Positions 1-10,839 of a stretch of 64,000 bases of DNA are shown here, piece by piece. The stretch covers positions 1-64,000 of the forward strand of contig REAR01000059.1 of the NCBI GenBank assembly GCA_004295245.1, in the 5' to 3' direction. The position numbers were made by a program, and so were the translations under genes. Origin of the DNA: Sphingobacteriales bacterium (GTDB taxonomy: Bacteria; Bacteroidota; Bacteroidia; Chitinophagales; Chitinophagaceae). Below the pieces are notes generated by a model. The model had not been told where the DNA came from, did no database searches, and was given only the letters and a program-made list of their open reading frames with translations. Every line of letters begins with the position of its first letter. Within the stretch, counting starts at the first letter, position 1.

Positions 1-306
1 TCAAAAATATCACCCAAAAAAACTTGGGAGGGAACTATTGGTGGTGCCATATTGTGTGTTGCAGTAATTGCTTTAATTGGCTGGTGGGCGCAACTGTACC
101 GCGTTATCGATTGGGTGGCTATTGCTGCTATTGCTGCTATTGCTGGTACTGCCGGCGATTTATTTGAAAGTAAATTAAAACGCATGGCCCGGGTAAAAGA
201 CAGTGGTTCTTTTATGCCCGGCCATGGTGGCTTTTTAGACCGATTTGATTCTTTATTACTGGCTACACCCTTTGTTTGGTTGTATGTAAAGTTGTTTATG
301 CCTTAG
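1..306 (+). CDS. cdsA: phosphatidate cytidylyltransferase, C-terminal part (5' end outside window)
   Basis: Frame is open from base 1 (SKISPKKTWEGTIGGAIL...); GDLFESKLKRMARVKDSGSFMPGHGGFLDRFDSLL is the CdsA signature. Confidence 0.93.
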   Translation, partial: SKISPKKTWEGTIGGAILCVAVIALIGWWAQLYRVIDWVAIAAIAAIAGTAGDLFESKLKRMARVKDSGSFMPGHGGFLDRFDSLLLATPFVWLYVKLFMP

Positions 307-1520
307 TTTTTTACAAACGATTTTATAATAGGCGCTTGTTCAGTAGTTATAATACGAACATAATATACTCCATTAGTAAGGTTGCTAATGTTTATACTGG
401 CGGTAACCAAACCGCTATTTAAATTAAATTGTTGTATGGCAACAACCGCACCGCCTGCATTTACCAATTCTATAGTTGCAGTAAGCCCAGTTTTATTTAG
501 AAGTTGCAGTTGTAATTGATTGCCTGCAGCTACAATTTTTTGCAAGCTTAATTTTTGTGTGGCAGCAAATACTTTAAATACTGGCGTATTTTTTTTGGTG
601 CCATCCTTATCTGTAGTTACAATTCTAAAATAATTCCAACCGTTCAATGGTTGGGCATCTGTAACGCTATAGCTGCTAACCCGATTGCTGTTTTTGGCGG
701 CTACTATTTGTAGTGTTTTAAAAACTACTCCATCGCTGCTTCTTTCTATAGTATAGTTAATAAGATTTTGCTCTTGTGTAGTCATCCATTTAACAATGGT
801 TTGCCCATTTTTAAACTGTGCTTCAAAGTTTAAAAATTGTGCAGGCAGGCCAATATTAAATACTTGTTTTTCCTGTACCCGCTGAAACAATAACTGATGA
901 CCAGCACCATTTAAATGGATATCATCTCCGGCTACCCGGTAGGCTGGTAATATAGAAAGATCAGTAGGATCCGTAAGTCCATCCCAAAAGTTTAAAGCAA
1001 AATAGCCAAAAGCATTCATTACACTATCTCTTACCACTTTTAAGCGGGCCCGGGCTGCTGCATTAAATTGAGTACGTGGTTGAGAGGTGGTTATATAACA
1101 AACCTTACCTGCAGCATTGGCTGTTTCTTTAATAGTGCGCAGGCAATACATAATACTATCATAAGGCAAAAACTCATAGGCATTTGAAGGGTAGTTAACC
1201 AATATTACATCTGGGTTATTTGACAGGGCATAGGTAATATTTGCAGCAGGATTGGGCTGAAAGTCGGCACCGCTATAGGGTGGAATATACCCTGTAGGCA
1301 TACCCCGGTAACAATTATAACCACTGGCTGCAATGGTGGTAACAGTGGTATCAAGCGGGGCAAACTGATTATAAAAAGCACTCAGGCGGCTTACATAACA
1401 ATCATTGATATTAATGGGCCCCACACAAGCAGAGGTAGACGACCCAATAATATAAATTTTTTTTTGGGCATAGCTGCTTTGCAGGCTGCATAGCAGCAGG
1501 ATAGCTAAAAAGGTGCGCAT
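303..1520 (-). CDS. secreted SGNH/GDSL-type hydrolase-like protein with C-terminal T9SS-type sorting domain
   Basis: Signal peptide, GSSTSACVG near N-terminus, DDIHLNGAGHQLL block; C-terminus NLTNGVYYVRI..KSFVKN resembles type A T9SS sorting domains. Confidence 0.75.
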   Translation of the reverse strand: MRTFLAILLLCSLQSSYAQKKIYIIGSSTSACVGPININDCYVSRLSAFYNQFAPLDTTVTTIAASGYNCYRGMPTGYIPPYSGADFQPNPAANITYALSNNPDVILVNYPSNAYEFLPYDSIMYCLRTIKETANAAGKVCYITTSQPRTQFNAAARARLKVVRDSVMNAFGYFALNFWDGLTDPTDLSILPAYRVAGDDIHLNGAGHQLLFQRVQEKQVFNIGLPAQFLNFEAQFKNGQTIVKWMTTQEQNLINYTIERSSDGVVFKTLQIVAAKNSNRVSSYSVTDAQPLNGWNYFRIVTTDKDGTKKNTPVFKVFAATQKLSLQKIVAAGNQLQLQLLNKTGLTATIELVNAGGAVVAIQQFNLNSGLVTASINISNLTNGVYYVRIITTEQAPIIKSFVKN

Positions 1521-1717
1521 TCACAGTTAGTTTAAAGGTGATAAGGTATAGCTGTACGGGTGCGGAAATTCTGGGGAAGAGGATTTAGAAGGACTATAAA
1601 TTTAGACTATTTAAAGCCACAGTTTGCCAGAACTGCTTAGTTTTTAAAAAAACAACACGTAAAACTTTTAAAAGAAGGAAAGAATGCATACATTTGATTA
1701 GTTGTTTAACTAACTAT

Positions 1718-2158
1718 ATGCCAAACAACCAATTTAAAAAAGGAGAACTCTACAGTTTTGTAACCGGCAAAGCGTCTACCGCTATTGCCCGAAGGCTGCA
1801 AAAAAAGTTTAATACCGCCACACTTAATTTAACCATTGAGCAGTGGAGTGTGCTGTATCATTTATGGAAAAAAGATGGTATTAGCCAGCAAGAGTTATGC
1901 AATGCCACTTTTAGAGATAAGCCCAGCATTACCCGTTTAGTAGATAATCTTGAAAAACTAAAGCTGGTAAAAAGGGTGCCTTCTAAAAGTGACCGCAGAA
2001 TGAATATGGTGTTTTTAACCCCCGAGGCATTAAAGTTGCAGGAACAAACCATGGAGTTAGCAGAAGAAACTTTGAATGAAGCACTATTAACTGTGCCGGC
2101 AGATAAGATTGAAGTATGTAAAGAAGTACTGCAGATAGTGTATGATAATTTAAAATAG
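1718..2158 (+). CDS. MarR-family transcriptional regulator
   Basis: wHTH with DKPSITRLVDNLEKLKLVKRVPSKSDRRMNMVFLT; start probably the internal Met at 1718. Confidence 0.88.
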   Translation: MPNNQFKKGELYSFVTGKASTAIARRLQKKFNTATLNLTIEQWSVLYHLWKKDGISQQELCNATFRDKPSITRLVDNLEKLKLVKRVPSKSDRRMNMVFLTPEALKLQEQTMELAEETLNEALLTVPADKIEVCKEVLQIVYDNLK

Positions 2159-2169
2159 CTGAACAATAA

Positions 2170-2226
2170 ACTGCAGTACAAGAGTGCGACGCAAGGATGC
2201 CGCCACTGTTGCAGCTGCTGGTACCA
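2170..2226 (+). repeat. dispersed palindromic repeat, right-type half
   Basis: GTGCGACGCAA (2184-2194) and GCTGGTACC (2217-2225). Confidence 0.8.
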
Positions 2227-2268
2227 TATTTATACTAAACACTTGCAAATTTTTAAACACTTACAATT

Positions 2269-4062
2269 ATGAGCACCACAACAAACAAACAGCAAGCCTT
2301 AAAAGGCGGCGAATGGCTGGTTAAAGAAAGCTCAGCTTTTGAAACATTTATACCGGAAGATTATAACGAGGAACAACAGATGGTGAAAGATATGTGCACC
2401 AGTTTTTTGGATGCTGAAGTATTGCCTGTTATTGAACGTGTAGATAAAATGGAACCGGGCCTGATGCCTGCTTTAATGGTAAAAGCCGGCGAGCAGGGAT
2501 TACTGGGTGTTTCAATACCAGAAGAGCAAGGTGGCCTGGGTAAAGATTTTATTACCTCTACTCTGGTGAACGAAGCTTTGGGGGGTGGTTTTTCTTTTTC
2601 AGTAGCAGTAGCAGCACATACTGGTATTGGCACATTACCTATTTTATATTTTGGTACAGAAGAGCAAAAGAAAAAATATATTCCTAAACTGGCTTCTGGC
2701 GAGTGGAAAGGTGCTTACGGTTTAACAGAGCCTAACAGCGGTAGCGATGCATTGAGTGCTAAAACAACAGCTAAACTAACAGAAGATGGCAAGCATTATA
2801 TTGTTAACGGCCAAAAATGCTGGATAACCAACGGTGGCTTTGCAGATGTTTATACAGTGTTTGCTAAAGTAGATGGAGATAAGTTTACCGGCTTTATAAT
2901 TGAACGCGGTTTTGAAGGCTTTACACAAGGGCCAGAAGAACATAAGATGGGTATTAAAGGCTCTTCTACCGTACAACTATTTTTTCAAGACTGTAAAGTG
3001 CCGGCAGAAAATATGCTGGGAGAAGTTGGTAAGGGCCATATTATAGCGTTTAATATTTTAAATATTGGCCGTTTAAAATTATGTGCTGCTGCATTGGGTG
3101 GTAGTAAAAGAGCTTTAAACACCACCATTGAATATGCCAATACAAGAGAACAATTTAAAACTCCCATAGGTAGTTTTGGGGCTATTAAAAATAAACTGGC
3201 CAATATGGCCATTGGTATTTGGGTGGCAGAAAGTGCTTTATACCGCACGTCTAAATGGATAGATGATAAAGAACATGAATTGATGGCTGCCGGTAAGCCT
3301 TTTAATGAGGCCTTATTGGGTGCTGCAGAAGAATACGCCATTGAGTGTGCTATGTTAAAAGTATATGGCAGCGAAGTATTAGATTTAGTAGTGGATGAAG
3401 GTGTGCAGATACATGGCGGCAATGGGTTTAGCGATGAGTATATTATTTCAAAAGCATACCGCGATAGCCGTATTAACCGCATTTACGAAGGCACCAATGA
3501 AATTAATCGTTTACTTACCGTAGACATGGTACTAAAACGTGCCATGAAAGGCAGATTAGATTTAATGGGCGCAGCCATGAATGTGCAGAAAGAACTAATG
3601 TCGATACCCGATTTTGGCAGCGGCGATGACGCACCTTTTGCAAAAGAATTAAAGGCTATTACCAATTTTAAGAAAGCTATTTTAATGGTAGCCGGTGCAG
3701 CCGTGCAAAAGCTAATGATGAAGATTGAACACGAGCAAGAAATATTAATGAATATAGCAGATATGGCAATTGAAACGTTTAATGCAGAAAGCGCCTTGCT
3801 GCGTGTAATTAAACTGGCAGATAAACGTGGTGAAACCGGCTGCCAGTTTGAATTGGATATCACCCATACTTATATTTATGATGCTGCAGACCGCATTAAT
3901 AAATTTGGTAAAGATGCATTAAATGCATTTGCAGATGGCGATGAACAGCGAATGATGTTGTTAGGGTTAAAGCGCTTTACTAAAGCAGAACCCTTTAACA
4001 GTAAAGATGCCAAGCGCCGTATTGCCAATAAATTACTGGGCGATAATAAATACCCGTTGTAA
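2269..4062 (+). CDS. acyl-CoA dehydrogenase family protein
   Basis: GAYGLTEPNSGSDA, IHGGNGFSDEYIISKAYRDSRINRIYEGTNEINR motifs. Confidence 0.95.
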   Translation: MSTTTNKQQALKGGEWLVKESSAFETFIPEDYNEEQQMVKDMCTSFLDAEVLPVIERVDKMEPGLMPALMVKAGEQGLLGVSIPEEQGGLGKDFITSTLVNEALGGGFSFSVAVAAHTGIGTLPILYFGTEEQKKKYIPKLASGEWKGAYGLTEPNSGSDALSAKTTAKLTEDGKHYIVNGQKCWITNGGFADVYTVFAKVDGDKFTGFIIERGFEGFTQGPEEHKMGIKGSSTVQLFFQDCKVPAENMLGEVGKGHIIAFNILNIGRLKLCAAALGGSKRALNTTIEYANTREQFKTPIGSFGAIKNKLANMAIGIWVAESALYRTSKWIDDKEHELMAAGKPFNEALLGAAEEYAIECAMLKVYGSEVLDLVVDEGVQIHGGNGFSDEYIISKAYRDSRINRIYEGTNEINRLLTVDMVLKRAMKGRLDLMGAAMNVQKELMSIPDFGSGDDAPFAKELKAITNFKKAILMVAGAAVQKLMMKIEHEQEILMNIADMAIETFNAESALLRVIKLADKRGETGCQFELDITHTYIYDAADRINKFGKDALNAFADGDEQRMMLLGLKRFTKAEPFNSKDAKRRIANKLLGDNKYPL

Positions 4063-4088
4063 TTACTGTATAAAGTTTAGTTATAAAG

Positions 4089-4113
4089 CCCTGCTGTTAA
4101 GCAGGGTTTTTTT
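4089..4113 (+). terminator. Rho-independent terminator of acyl-CoA dehydrogenase gene
   Basis: CCCTGC-loop-GCAGGG followed by T run. Confidence 0.85.
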
Positions 4114-4116
4114 TAT

Positions 4117-4190
4117 GTAACCAACTGTAGTATTACATAGCATCAACTGTTGCGTCGCACCTGTTAACGGTACGGCAGTGAGCAACAAAA
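4117..4190 (-). repeat. dispersed palindromic repeat, left-type half
   Basis: GTAACCAAC ... GTTGCGTCGCAC (4149-4160). Confidence 0.8.
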
Positions 4191-4298
4191 AACAAATAAC
4201 TATAACAAAGCGTAGTGCAGCAGGTCTAAATTTTTTTAAAGGTCATAATGAAAACTTGTACTTTCATAGCCCCTTTATAACAACATTTACAACCGCAT

Positions 4299-5528
4299 AT
4301 GATTAAGAAAGATTCAAACGCCGCAGTAGGTTTTATATTTATAACACTGCTATTAGATATTATAGGCTGGGGTATTATAATACCCGTAGTACCAAAATTA
4401 ATTGGGGGCATGATTAATGGAGATATCAGCGAAGCTTCTAAATATGGAGGTTGGCTAACTGCAGCATACGCCATTACACAGTTTTGTTTTGCACCTCTTA
4501 TAGGAAATTTAAGTGATAAATATGGCCGCAGGCCGGTTCTCTTATTCTCATTGTTTGGGTTTGGTATGGATTATTTATTAGTGGCTTTTGCACCCAATAT
4601 CTATTGGTTATTTGCGGGGCGTATTATTGCAGGTATAACGGGTGCCAGTTTTACAACAGCCACCGCATATATTGCAGACATTAGCACACCAGAAAACAGG
4701 GCGAAAAATTTTGGTATGATTGGGGCTGCTTTTGGTATGGGCTTTATTATTGGTCCTGTTATTGGCGGTTTATTAGGAAGCTTTGGCCCAAGAGTACCAT
4801 TTATAGCGGCAGCTATTTTGTGTTTATTAAATTGGCTGTATGGTTATTTTGTTTTGCCAGAATCTTTAAGCAAAGAAAACCGCAGGCCTTTTGATTGGAA
4901 AAGAGCCAACCCCGTGGGTTCGTTATTTATGCTAAAACGATATCCTGCATTAGGTGGTTTGGTGTTTTCGTTAGTATTGGTATATATAGCAGCACATGCT
5001 GTGCAAAGCAATTGGAGTTTTTTTACTATTTATAGATTTAACTGGACTGAGAAATTAGTAGGCATTTCTTTGGGAGTGGTTGGTTTATTAGTAGGTCTTG
5101 TGCAGGGTGGATTGATACGGTGGGTAAACCCAAAGTTGGGAAATGAGAAAAGTGTATATGTAGGTTTAGCTTTATATGGTATGGGGCTGCTGTTGTTTGC
5201 ATTTGCTAATGCCAGTTGGATGATGTTTGTTTTTTTAATTCCTTATTGCTTGGGCGGCATTGCGGGTCCGGCATTGCAATCAATTATATCTGGCCATGTG
5301 CCGCCAACAGAGCAAGGTGAGTTACAAGGAGCATTAACGAGTTTAATGAGTGCCACTTCTATTATAGGGCCGCCCATTATGACTAATTTGTTTTATTTCT
5401 TCACACATAAAAGTGCCCCTATTCATTTTCCGGGAGCTCCTTTTTTATTAGGCGCTGTATTAATGTTTGGAAGTGCTATTATTGCGTATTATGTATTAAG
5501 CCATGAAAAAAAGCCAGCCATTCAATAA
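4299..5528 (+). CDS. MFS transporter, TetA/TCR-like
   Basis: [31 protein letters not shown] motif and 12-TM pattern. Confidence 0.9.
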   Translation: MIKKDSNAAVGFIFITLLLDIIGWGIIIPVVPKLIGGMINGDISEASKYGGWLTAAYAITQFCFAPLIGNLSDKYGRRPVLLFSLFGFGMDYLLVAFAPNIYWLFAGRIIAGITGASFTTATAYIADISTPENRAKNFGMIGAAFGMGFIIGPVIGGLLGSFGPRVPFIAAAILCLLNWLYGYFVLPESLSKENRRPFDWKRANPVGSLFMLKRYPALGGLVFSLVLVYIAAHAVQSNWSFFTIYRFNWTEKLVGISLGVVGLLVGLVQGGLIRWVNPKLGNEKSVYVGLALYGMGLLLFAFANASWMMFVFLIPYCLGGIAGPALQSIISGHVPPTEQGELQGALTSLMSATSIIGPPIMTNLFYFFTHKSAPIHFPGAPFLLGAVLMFGSAIIAYYVLSHEKKPAIQ

Positions 5529-5535
5529 GTTTATT

Positions 5536-7065
5536 ATGAAGTATCTGTATTTTGTTTTAGGCGTTTTGTTTTTCAGTAGTTGTGCCACTACAAAGAAAAA
5601 TAGTTCTCAAACTAAAGACGATGGTATACTAGAAGTTGTATTGGTACAAGTTAATGATGTGTATGAAATAGCTGCTATAGAAAACGGTAAAACAGGAGGG
5701 GTGGCACGGATAGCCGCATTAAAAAAGAAATACCTGCAGCAAAACCCAAATACTTTACTGTTAATGGCGGGAGATTTTTTTAGTCCCAGCGTTTATAACA
5801 GTTTACAGTATGAAGGTAAAAGAATACGGGGCAAACAAATGGTGGCTGCCATGAATGCTGCGGGGTTTGATTGGGCCATTTTTGGCAATCACGAATTTGA
5901 TATTTCAGAAAAAGAAGCACAGGAAAGAATTGATGAGTCTGCTTTTAGTTGGGTAGCTTCTAATACTTTTCACAAAACAGCTGGTGGAGTATTGCCTTTT
6001 GCAAAGCAAAAGAAAAATGGTGCGGTTATTTTTCCGGAAAAGGCTATAATTACTTTAAAAGATGCAGATGGCACAGTTGCTAAATTGGGCTTGTTTGGTA
6101 TAACGCTGCCGTTTAATAAAGCAGATTATGTTAGTTATACAGATCCGCTTGAAGCATCAAAAAAAATGTATGCGGTCCTTAAAGATTCTTGTGATGCGGT
6201 TGTGGCTATTACCCACCAGGCCATTGCAGACGATATTGTGCTGGCAAAAGAAATACCGGGTCTTACTGCTATTGTGGGGGGCCATGAGCATGATATGAGA
6301 CGTGAAGAAGTTGGGCAGGTTACTATTACCAAAGCACATTCCAATGCAAAATCTGCATACATTATAAGAGTATTAATAAATAAAAAAACTAAGAAGACTG
6401 TAGTAACAGATAGCCTTTATTATATTAATGAAACAGTAGCGCCAGATAGTGCAACACAAGTAGTGGTTGATTACTGGACAGGTATTGCTAATGCAAACTA
6501 TGCCTCTATTGGGTTTAATGCTAAAGAGGTAATTATGGCAAGCGGCCCCGCATTAGATGGAAGAGATGATGTGGTAAGAAGCGAAGAAACAAATTTTACG
6601 CAATTGTTGGTTAAGGCATTAGAAAAGGCAAGCCCTGCTGCAGATATAATATTATTTAATGGAGGCTCTATGCGATTGGATGATTTTTTACAAGCACCCA
6701 TTACACAATATGATATAATACGAACACTGCCTTTTGGCGGGGCAATAAAAGAAGTAGCTATAAAGGGTAGCTTATTGATACAAGTTTTAAATGTTGGATT
6801 AAAAAATAAAGGAACCGGTGGATTTTTGCATAGTAGTAATACTAAGTTGGTAAATGGAGTGTGGTTTTTAAAAGGAATGCCAATTGATGAAAATGCCATT
6901 TATAGAGTTGCACTGACTGATTTTTTGTTTAGTGGAAAAGAAGCGAACCTGGGGTTTTTACAACCGGCTAACCCCGGAGTTATAAAGATATATGACGATT
7001 TCAAATCTCCTGATATAAGAAGCGATATACGATTAGCATTTATTAGTTACTTAAAAAGCCTTTAA
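5536..7065 (+). CDS. 5'-nucleotidase / metallophosphatase family lipoprotein
   Basis: VNDVYEI, AGDFFSPS, FGNHEFD, GGHEHD motifs plus C-terminal nucleotidase domain; lipobox SSC; likely start 5536. Confidence 0.88.
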   Translation: MKYLYFVLGVLFFSSCATTKKNSSQTKDDGILEVVLVQVNDVYEIAAIENGKTGGVARIAALKKKYLQQNPNTLLLMAGDFFSPSVYNSLQYEGKRIRGKQMVAAMNAAGFDWAIFGNHEFDISEKEAQERIDESAFSWVASNTFHKTAGGVLPFAKQKKNGAVIFPEKAIITLKDADGTVAKLGLFGITLPFNKADYVSYTDPLEASKKMYAVLKDSCDAVVAITHQAIADDIVLAKEIPGLTAIVGGHEHDMRREEVGQVTITKAHSNAKSAYIIRVLINKKTKKTVVTDSLYYINETVAPDSATQVVVDYWTGIANANYASIGFNAKEVIMASGPALDGRDDVVRSEETNFTQLLVKALEKASPAADIILFNGGSMRLDDFLQAPITQYDIIRTLPFGGAIKEVAIKGSLLIQVLNVGLKNKGTGGFLHSSNTKLVNGVWFLKGMPIDENAIYRVALTDFLFSGKEANLGFLQPANPGVIKIYDDFKSPDIRSDIRLAFISYLKSL

Positions 7066-7090
7066 TTAAGGCTGTTGCCATTAGCACTGC

Positions 7091-7139
7091 TTTTGAACGG
7101 AGCGTCGCAAGAATGTTGCGCTGTGAGTTACTGTTCACC
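7091..7139 (+). repeat. dispersed palindromic repeat, degenerate copy
   Basis: GAACGGAGCGTCGCAAGAATGTTGCGCTGTG, closely similar to the copy at 63500-63550. Confidence 0.65.
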
Positions 7140-7324
7140 CCCTTTTTACTATCTCTATTGAAGCGGCTGCAAAAATTACTAAATGGAAACACTCAATAAA
7201 AAATTAGGTAAGATATTAATTTTACTAAAATACTCCATTACTAAAACTTTTTTCTTCCTCATCTGGCGTTTGTAAAGATGCAGCCTTTGTTTAGTGGCTG
7301 TAATAATCCCGTAATATTGAAAAC

Positions 7325-7768
7325 ATGGATAAGAAGTTTACGCCCAAAATTTTTCTGGTAGATGATGATGTGTTTTGTTTGACGATGAATCAGCAATGTT
7401 TAAATAATCTTGGCTATAAAAATGTTCATACATTTTATCAAAGCGCTGAATGTTTAAACCAATTGACACAGCAACCTGATATTATTTTTTTAGATTACCA
7501 TATGGATAATCTGAATGGGATAGAGGTACTGAAAAAGATTAAGCGGTTCAATCCTAATACAATTATTGTTTTTATTTCAGGTCAGGAGGATATTGATATA
7601 GCTGTAAATGCACTGAAATATGGCGCTTTTGATTATATAATGAAGAGCCAGTTGAATGAAGAAAAAATGAGACAGGTGATGACTAAAGCCGGGCAGTTAA
7701 GAGAACTGCTGATACGGAAAAGCCGAAAGGGAATACTCAAAAGAGTTTTTTCTGGATTAGGACTTTAG
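7325..7768 (+). CDS. single-domain response regulator (receiver domain)
   Basis: FLVDDDVFC, IIFLDYHMDNLNGIEVLKKIK, K in YIMKSQ; no output domain. Confidence 0.88.
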   Translation: MDKKFTPKIFLVDDDVFCLTMNQQCLNNLGYKNVHTFYQSAECLNQLTQQPDIIFLDYHMDNLNGIEVLKKIKRFNPNTIIVFISGQEDIDIAVNALKYGAFDYIMKSQLNEEKMRQVMTKAGQLRELLIRKSRKGILKRVFSGLGL

Positions 7769-7804
7769 CCAGCCGACTCTGTGAAAAGATAAACCCAATA
7801 TTTT

Positions 7805-8575
7805 ATGCCCCGCCCCCCCAAAAAACTATGTGTACCCCTGTGGTATTGCCTTGTTGGCATTATACTGCTTTCGTCGTGCAAAACGCAAAACCTTTTTCAG
7901 ACAAAAAAGGCAGTAAAAAACACACCTATTACAGACAGCAGCTTCTTTGCTGTAACACCCGATTACCAATATAAAATACGGAAGGATGATAAAGTAAATA
8001 TCAGTGTGTGGGACCACGACGATTTAAGTGTGGGATCCTTATATGGTATTTATAACTCCAATGAAGTTTATGGCAAGTGGTTGCTGGTAAACGTTCGTGG
8101 AGAAATTAATGTGCCCCAAATTGGCCTTCTTAAAGTAAAAGGATTATCTGTAATTGAAGTGGAAGACACCTTGCGCAAGTTGTATGCGCAATGGATTAAA
8201 ACACCGATTGTAGATGTTAAAGTATTAAATAAAGAGATAACTGTAATTGGTGAAATGAAAAGCCCTGGTAAATTTTTAGTAGAAAAGGATAATAACACGC
8301 TTATTGAAATGTTGGCGAAAGCCGGTGATTTTGATTTTTACGCTAACAAAAAAACGGTAAAAGTAATACGGGTACAAAACGGTGCGGTAAAAGAAATAAC
8401 CATCGATCTTACCAAAATGGATAACTATCTGTACCGGAATATACAATTGATACCTGGTGATGTTGTATATGTACCTTCTAAGAAAGGAAAAGATTTTGAT
8501 AAACGCATTGCTGTTATTATTCCATTTGCCTCAATAGCCACCGCATTTGCTATTACTTACGGAACATTTTTTTAA
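7805..8575 (+). CDS. polysaccharide export lipoprotein (Wza-like)
   Basis: Lipobox LLSSC; YKIRKDDKVNISVWDHDDLSVGS; SLBB-like ITVIGEMKSPGKF. Confidence 0.9.
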   Translation: MPRPPKKLCVPLWYCLVGIILLSSCKTQNLFQTKKAVKNTPITDSSFFAVTPDYQYKIRKDDKVNISVWDHDDLSVGSLYGIYNSNEVYGKWLLVNVRGEINVPQIGLLKVKGLSVIEVEDTLRKLYAQWIKTPIVDVKVLNKEITVIGEMKSPGKFLVEKDNNTLIEMLAKAGDFDFYANKKTVKVIRVQNGAVKEITIDLTKMDNYLYRNIQLIPGDVVYVPSKKGKDFDKRIAVIIPFASIATAFAITYGTFF

Positions 8576-8583
8576 AATTTAGT

Positions 8584-10839
8584 ATGACTGAAGCAAATAA
8601 GAACATGAAGCTATTAAGGCCCTTATTGAGAGGGCTGCCTATAATAATTGCAGTTGTTATGGGGGCTGTTTCATTGGCAAAATGGTACTTAGATCATACT
8701 GTGCCGATGTTTGAGAGTATGGCTCGGGTTAAACTGGCTGACCCCAGTGACGGACCTGCCAGTGCAAATTTGTATAAGGACTTTGATGTTTTTAGTAATA
8801 AAAACAAAATTGGAACGGAAGTAGAGATTATGAAATCTAAAGCACTGGTAGAAAAGACGCTGGATAGTATTGATATGGAAACTGTTTTATACCGTATTGG
8901 TAAAATGGTTAAAAAAGAATTGTATCATGAAGCTCCTTTTAAGCCTGTAATAAAAATAAAGAATCATAAATGGAATGATAAGCCCTTTGTTATTAGGGTA
9001 ACTTCTTCAACCGAGTTTACCATTAACCTGCCAGATAAACCTGCTATGAAAGGCATTTTTGGACAACCTATTTTATCTGACGTAGCGGATATTATTTTAA
9101 TGAAGAATGAGCGGCTTTTGGCGGAGAAGCCCAATCTGTCTTTTATCGGATTATATGAAGTAATAGTAAACAGCAGAGAAAAAGCAATAGACCACATTAT
9201 TGGTAAGTTGGACATTACATCGGTAGATAAGGACATACCTATTTTAAGGATTATTTATACCAGCCCGGTGCCAGAAAAAGCAGCTGACTATGTTAATGTA
9301 TTAGCTAAAACATATATTGACGATTATGTGGAAAATAAATACAAAGCTGCAAATATTACAGTAAAATTTCTGGATAATCAGCTACAGCAGATTGGGAATA
9401 AGCTGAACAATTCTGAAACTGCAATTGAAGATTACAGGAATGATGGCAACATTATTAATATCCGGCAGGAGACGGAGACCGATTTACGGAAGATTGCACA
9501 AATGAAAATACAGCTGGCAAACCTTCACATGAACCTGGCAGCAATAGATACATTGAATAATTATATACAGCGCGGAAAAGAAAATTTTTTACTGGTAGCA
9601 CCCAATTTTGAGGCCTTTACAGACCTTCTCTCAACCGAAATGATTAAAAAGGTAAAACAACTTCAATCTGAAAAAAAGGATTTGCTATTGCGCTATACAG
9701 CGAATAATGATAAAGTGAAAGTAGTGGATGACAAGCTGGATGATGTGTTTACCTATTTTGTTGAAAGTATAAAAAATACAAAAAATAATTATGAAATAAA
9801 GTATAAAGAAATTGATACTGCTATAAAAGAAATGGAAAAGGTTTTTATTGGCTTGCCTACCAAAGAAAAGGAAATGACCATTTTGGAAAGGGATTTTGGT
9901 ATGAACCAAAAAACATACATGTTTTTGCACGAGAAAAAAACAGAAGCGGAAATTGCACGTGCCGCCACCATTTCTTTTCACCGGATTATTGCGTTTGGTG
10001 AAGTGCCTGCTAAGCCAGTATCTCCTAACCGTGTTTTAATTATTGCTGTTTCGGCAATATTGGCAATACTGGGCAGCACTTCTCTTATCTATACGGTGCA
10101 TGCTATGAAAGCGAAAGTGAATGACAGTTCAGTTATTGAAAAAAGCTCACTTACGCCATTGGTGGCAGAAATTTTAATGCAACGAAAAGAAAAAGACAGA
10201 ATTACGCACTTTAATAATGTTGCTATTCAATTAGAATTAAGAAACGTAATAAAATATCCTGCTGTTATTTCTTTTACTTCATTTGCTAAGAAAGAGGGTA
10301 AATCTTACATAGCTGCCAATCTGGCCCGCGGTATTGTTTCATTAAATAAAAAGGTGCTGCTGGTAGATGTGGGTGGCACAGTGCCAGATAAACAGGGTTG
10401 GTATTTGCAAAGTATTGAGGGTACATTAATCTGTAAAACACCAGTAAGTAATTTATTTTATTACAGGGCAAATGAAGAAAGTAAAGACCAGGTAGTGATA
10501 CAAGAAGAATTGCAGGATAAACTGAACGAATGGAAAAAAACGTACGATGCTATTTTTATAAGAAATAACCCGACGGGTGATTTTGGAAATACACTGGTTT
10601 TTATGGCAGTGGCGGATGTGAATATGTTTGTGTTGGATAGCCGGAAAACATCTGCAAAAAAAGTGTTAGAAGCGGATGTTTTAAAAGAAAAGTTTAATGT
10701 GCCTAACATGAAGTTTATATTGAATAAAGCATACTATAACCCAAGCTTATTTGTTGAGTTGTGGGAAATAGCAAAAAAATTTATGACATTTCCGCGTGGC
10801 ATAAAAAATACCATTGTTAAATATTTATCTAAAAAGTGA
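8584..10839 (+). CDS. Wzz/GumC-type chain-length determinant with C-terminal BY-kinase-like P-loop domain
   Basis: Two TM segments, coiled-coil, C-terminal ISFTSFAKKEGKSYIAANLARG and VLLVDVGG. Confidence 0.86.
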   Translation: MTEANKNMKLLRPLLRGLPIIIAVVMGAVSLAKWYLDHTVPMFESMARVKLADPSDGPASANLYKDFDVFSNKNKIGTEVEIMKSKALVEKTLDSIDMETVLYRIGKMVKKELYHEAPFKPVIKIKNHKWNDKPFVIRVTSSTEFTINLPDKPAMKGIFGQPILSDVADIILMKNERLLAEKPNLSFIGLYEVIVNSREKAIDHIIGKLDITSVDKDIPILRIIYTSPVPEKAADYVNVLAKTYIDDYVENKYKAANITVKFLDNQLQQIGNKLNNSETAIEDYRNDGNIINIRQETETDLRKIAQMKIQLANLHMNLAAIDTLNNYIQRGKENFLLVAPNFEAFTDLLSTEMIKKVKQLQSEKKDLLLRYTANNDKVKVVDDKLDDVFTYFVESIKNTKNNYEIKYKEIDTAIKEMEKVFIGLPTKEKEMTILERDFGMNQKTYMFLHEKKTEAEIARAATISFHRIIAFGEVPAKPVSPNRVLIIAVSAILAILGSTSLIYTVHAMKAKVNDSSVIEKSSLTPLVAEILMQRKEKDRITHFNNVAIQLELRNVIKYPAVISFTSFAKKEGKSYIAANLARGIVSLNKKVLLVDVGGTVPDKQGWYLQSIEGTLICKTPVSNLFYYRANEESKDQVVIQEELQDKLNEWKKTYDAIFIRNNPTGDFGNTLVFMAVADVNMFVLDSRKTSAKKVLEADVLKEKFNVPNMKFILNKAYYNPSLFVELWEIAKKFMTFPRGIKNTIVKYLSKK

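Noticed and set aside
118-148. ATTGCTGCT-type short tandem repeat in cdsA (AIAAIAAIAG)
   Set aside because: Short low-complexity run in a transmembrane helix; ordinary coding composition.
2985-3863. Long antisense ORFs of 165 and 126 aa inside the acyl-CoA dehydrogenase gene
   Set aside because: Antisense shadow ORFs of a strongly supported CDS; composition typical of reverse-frame translation.
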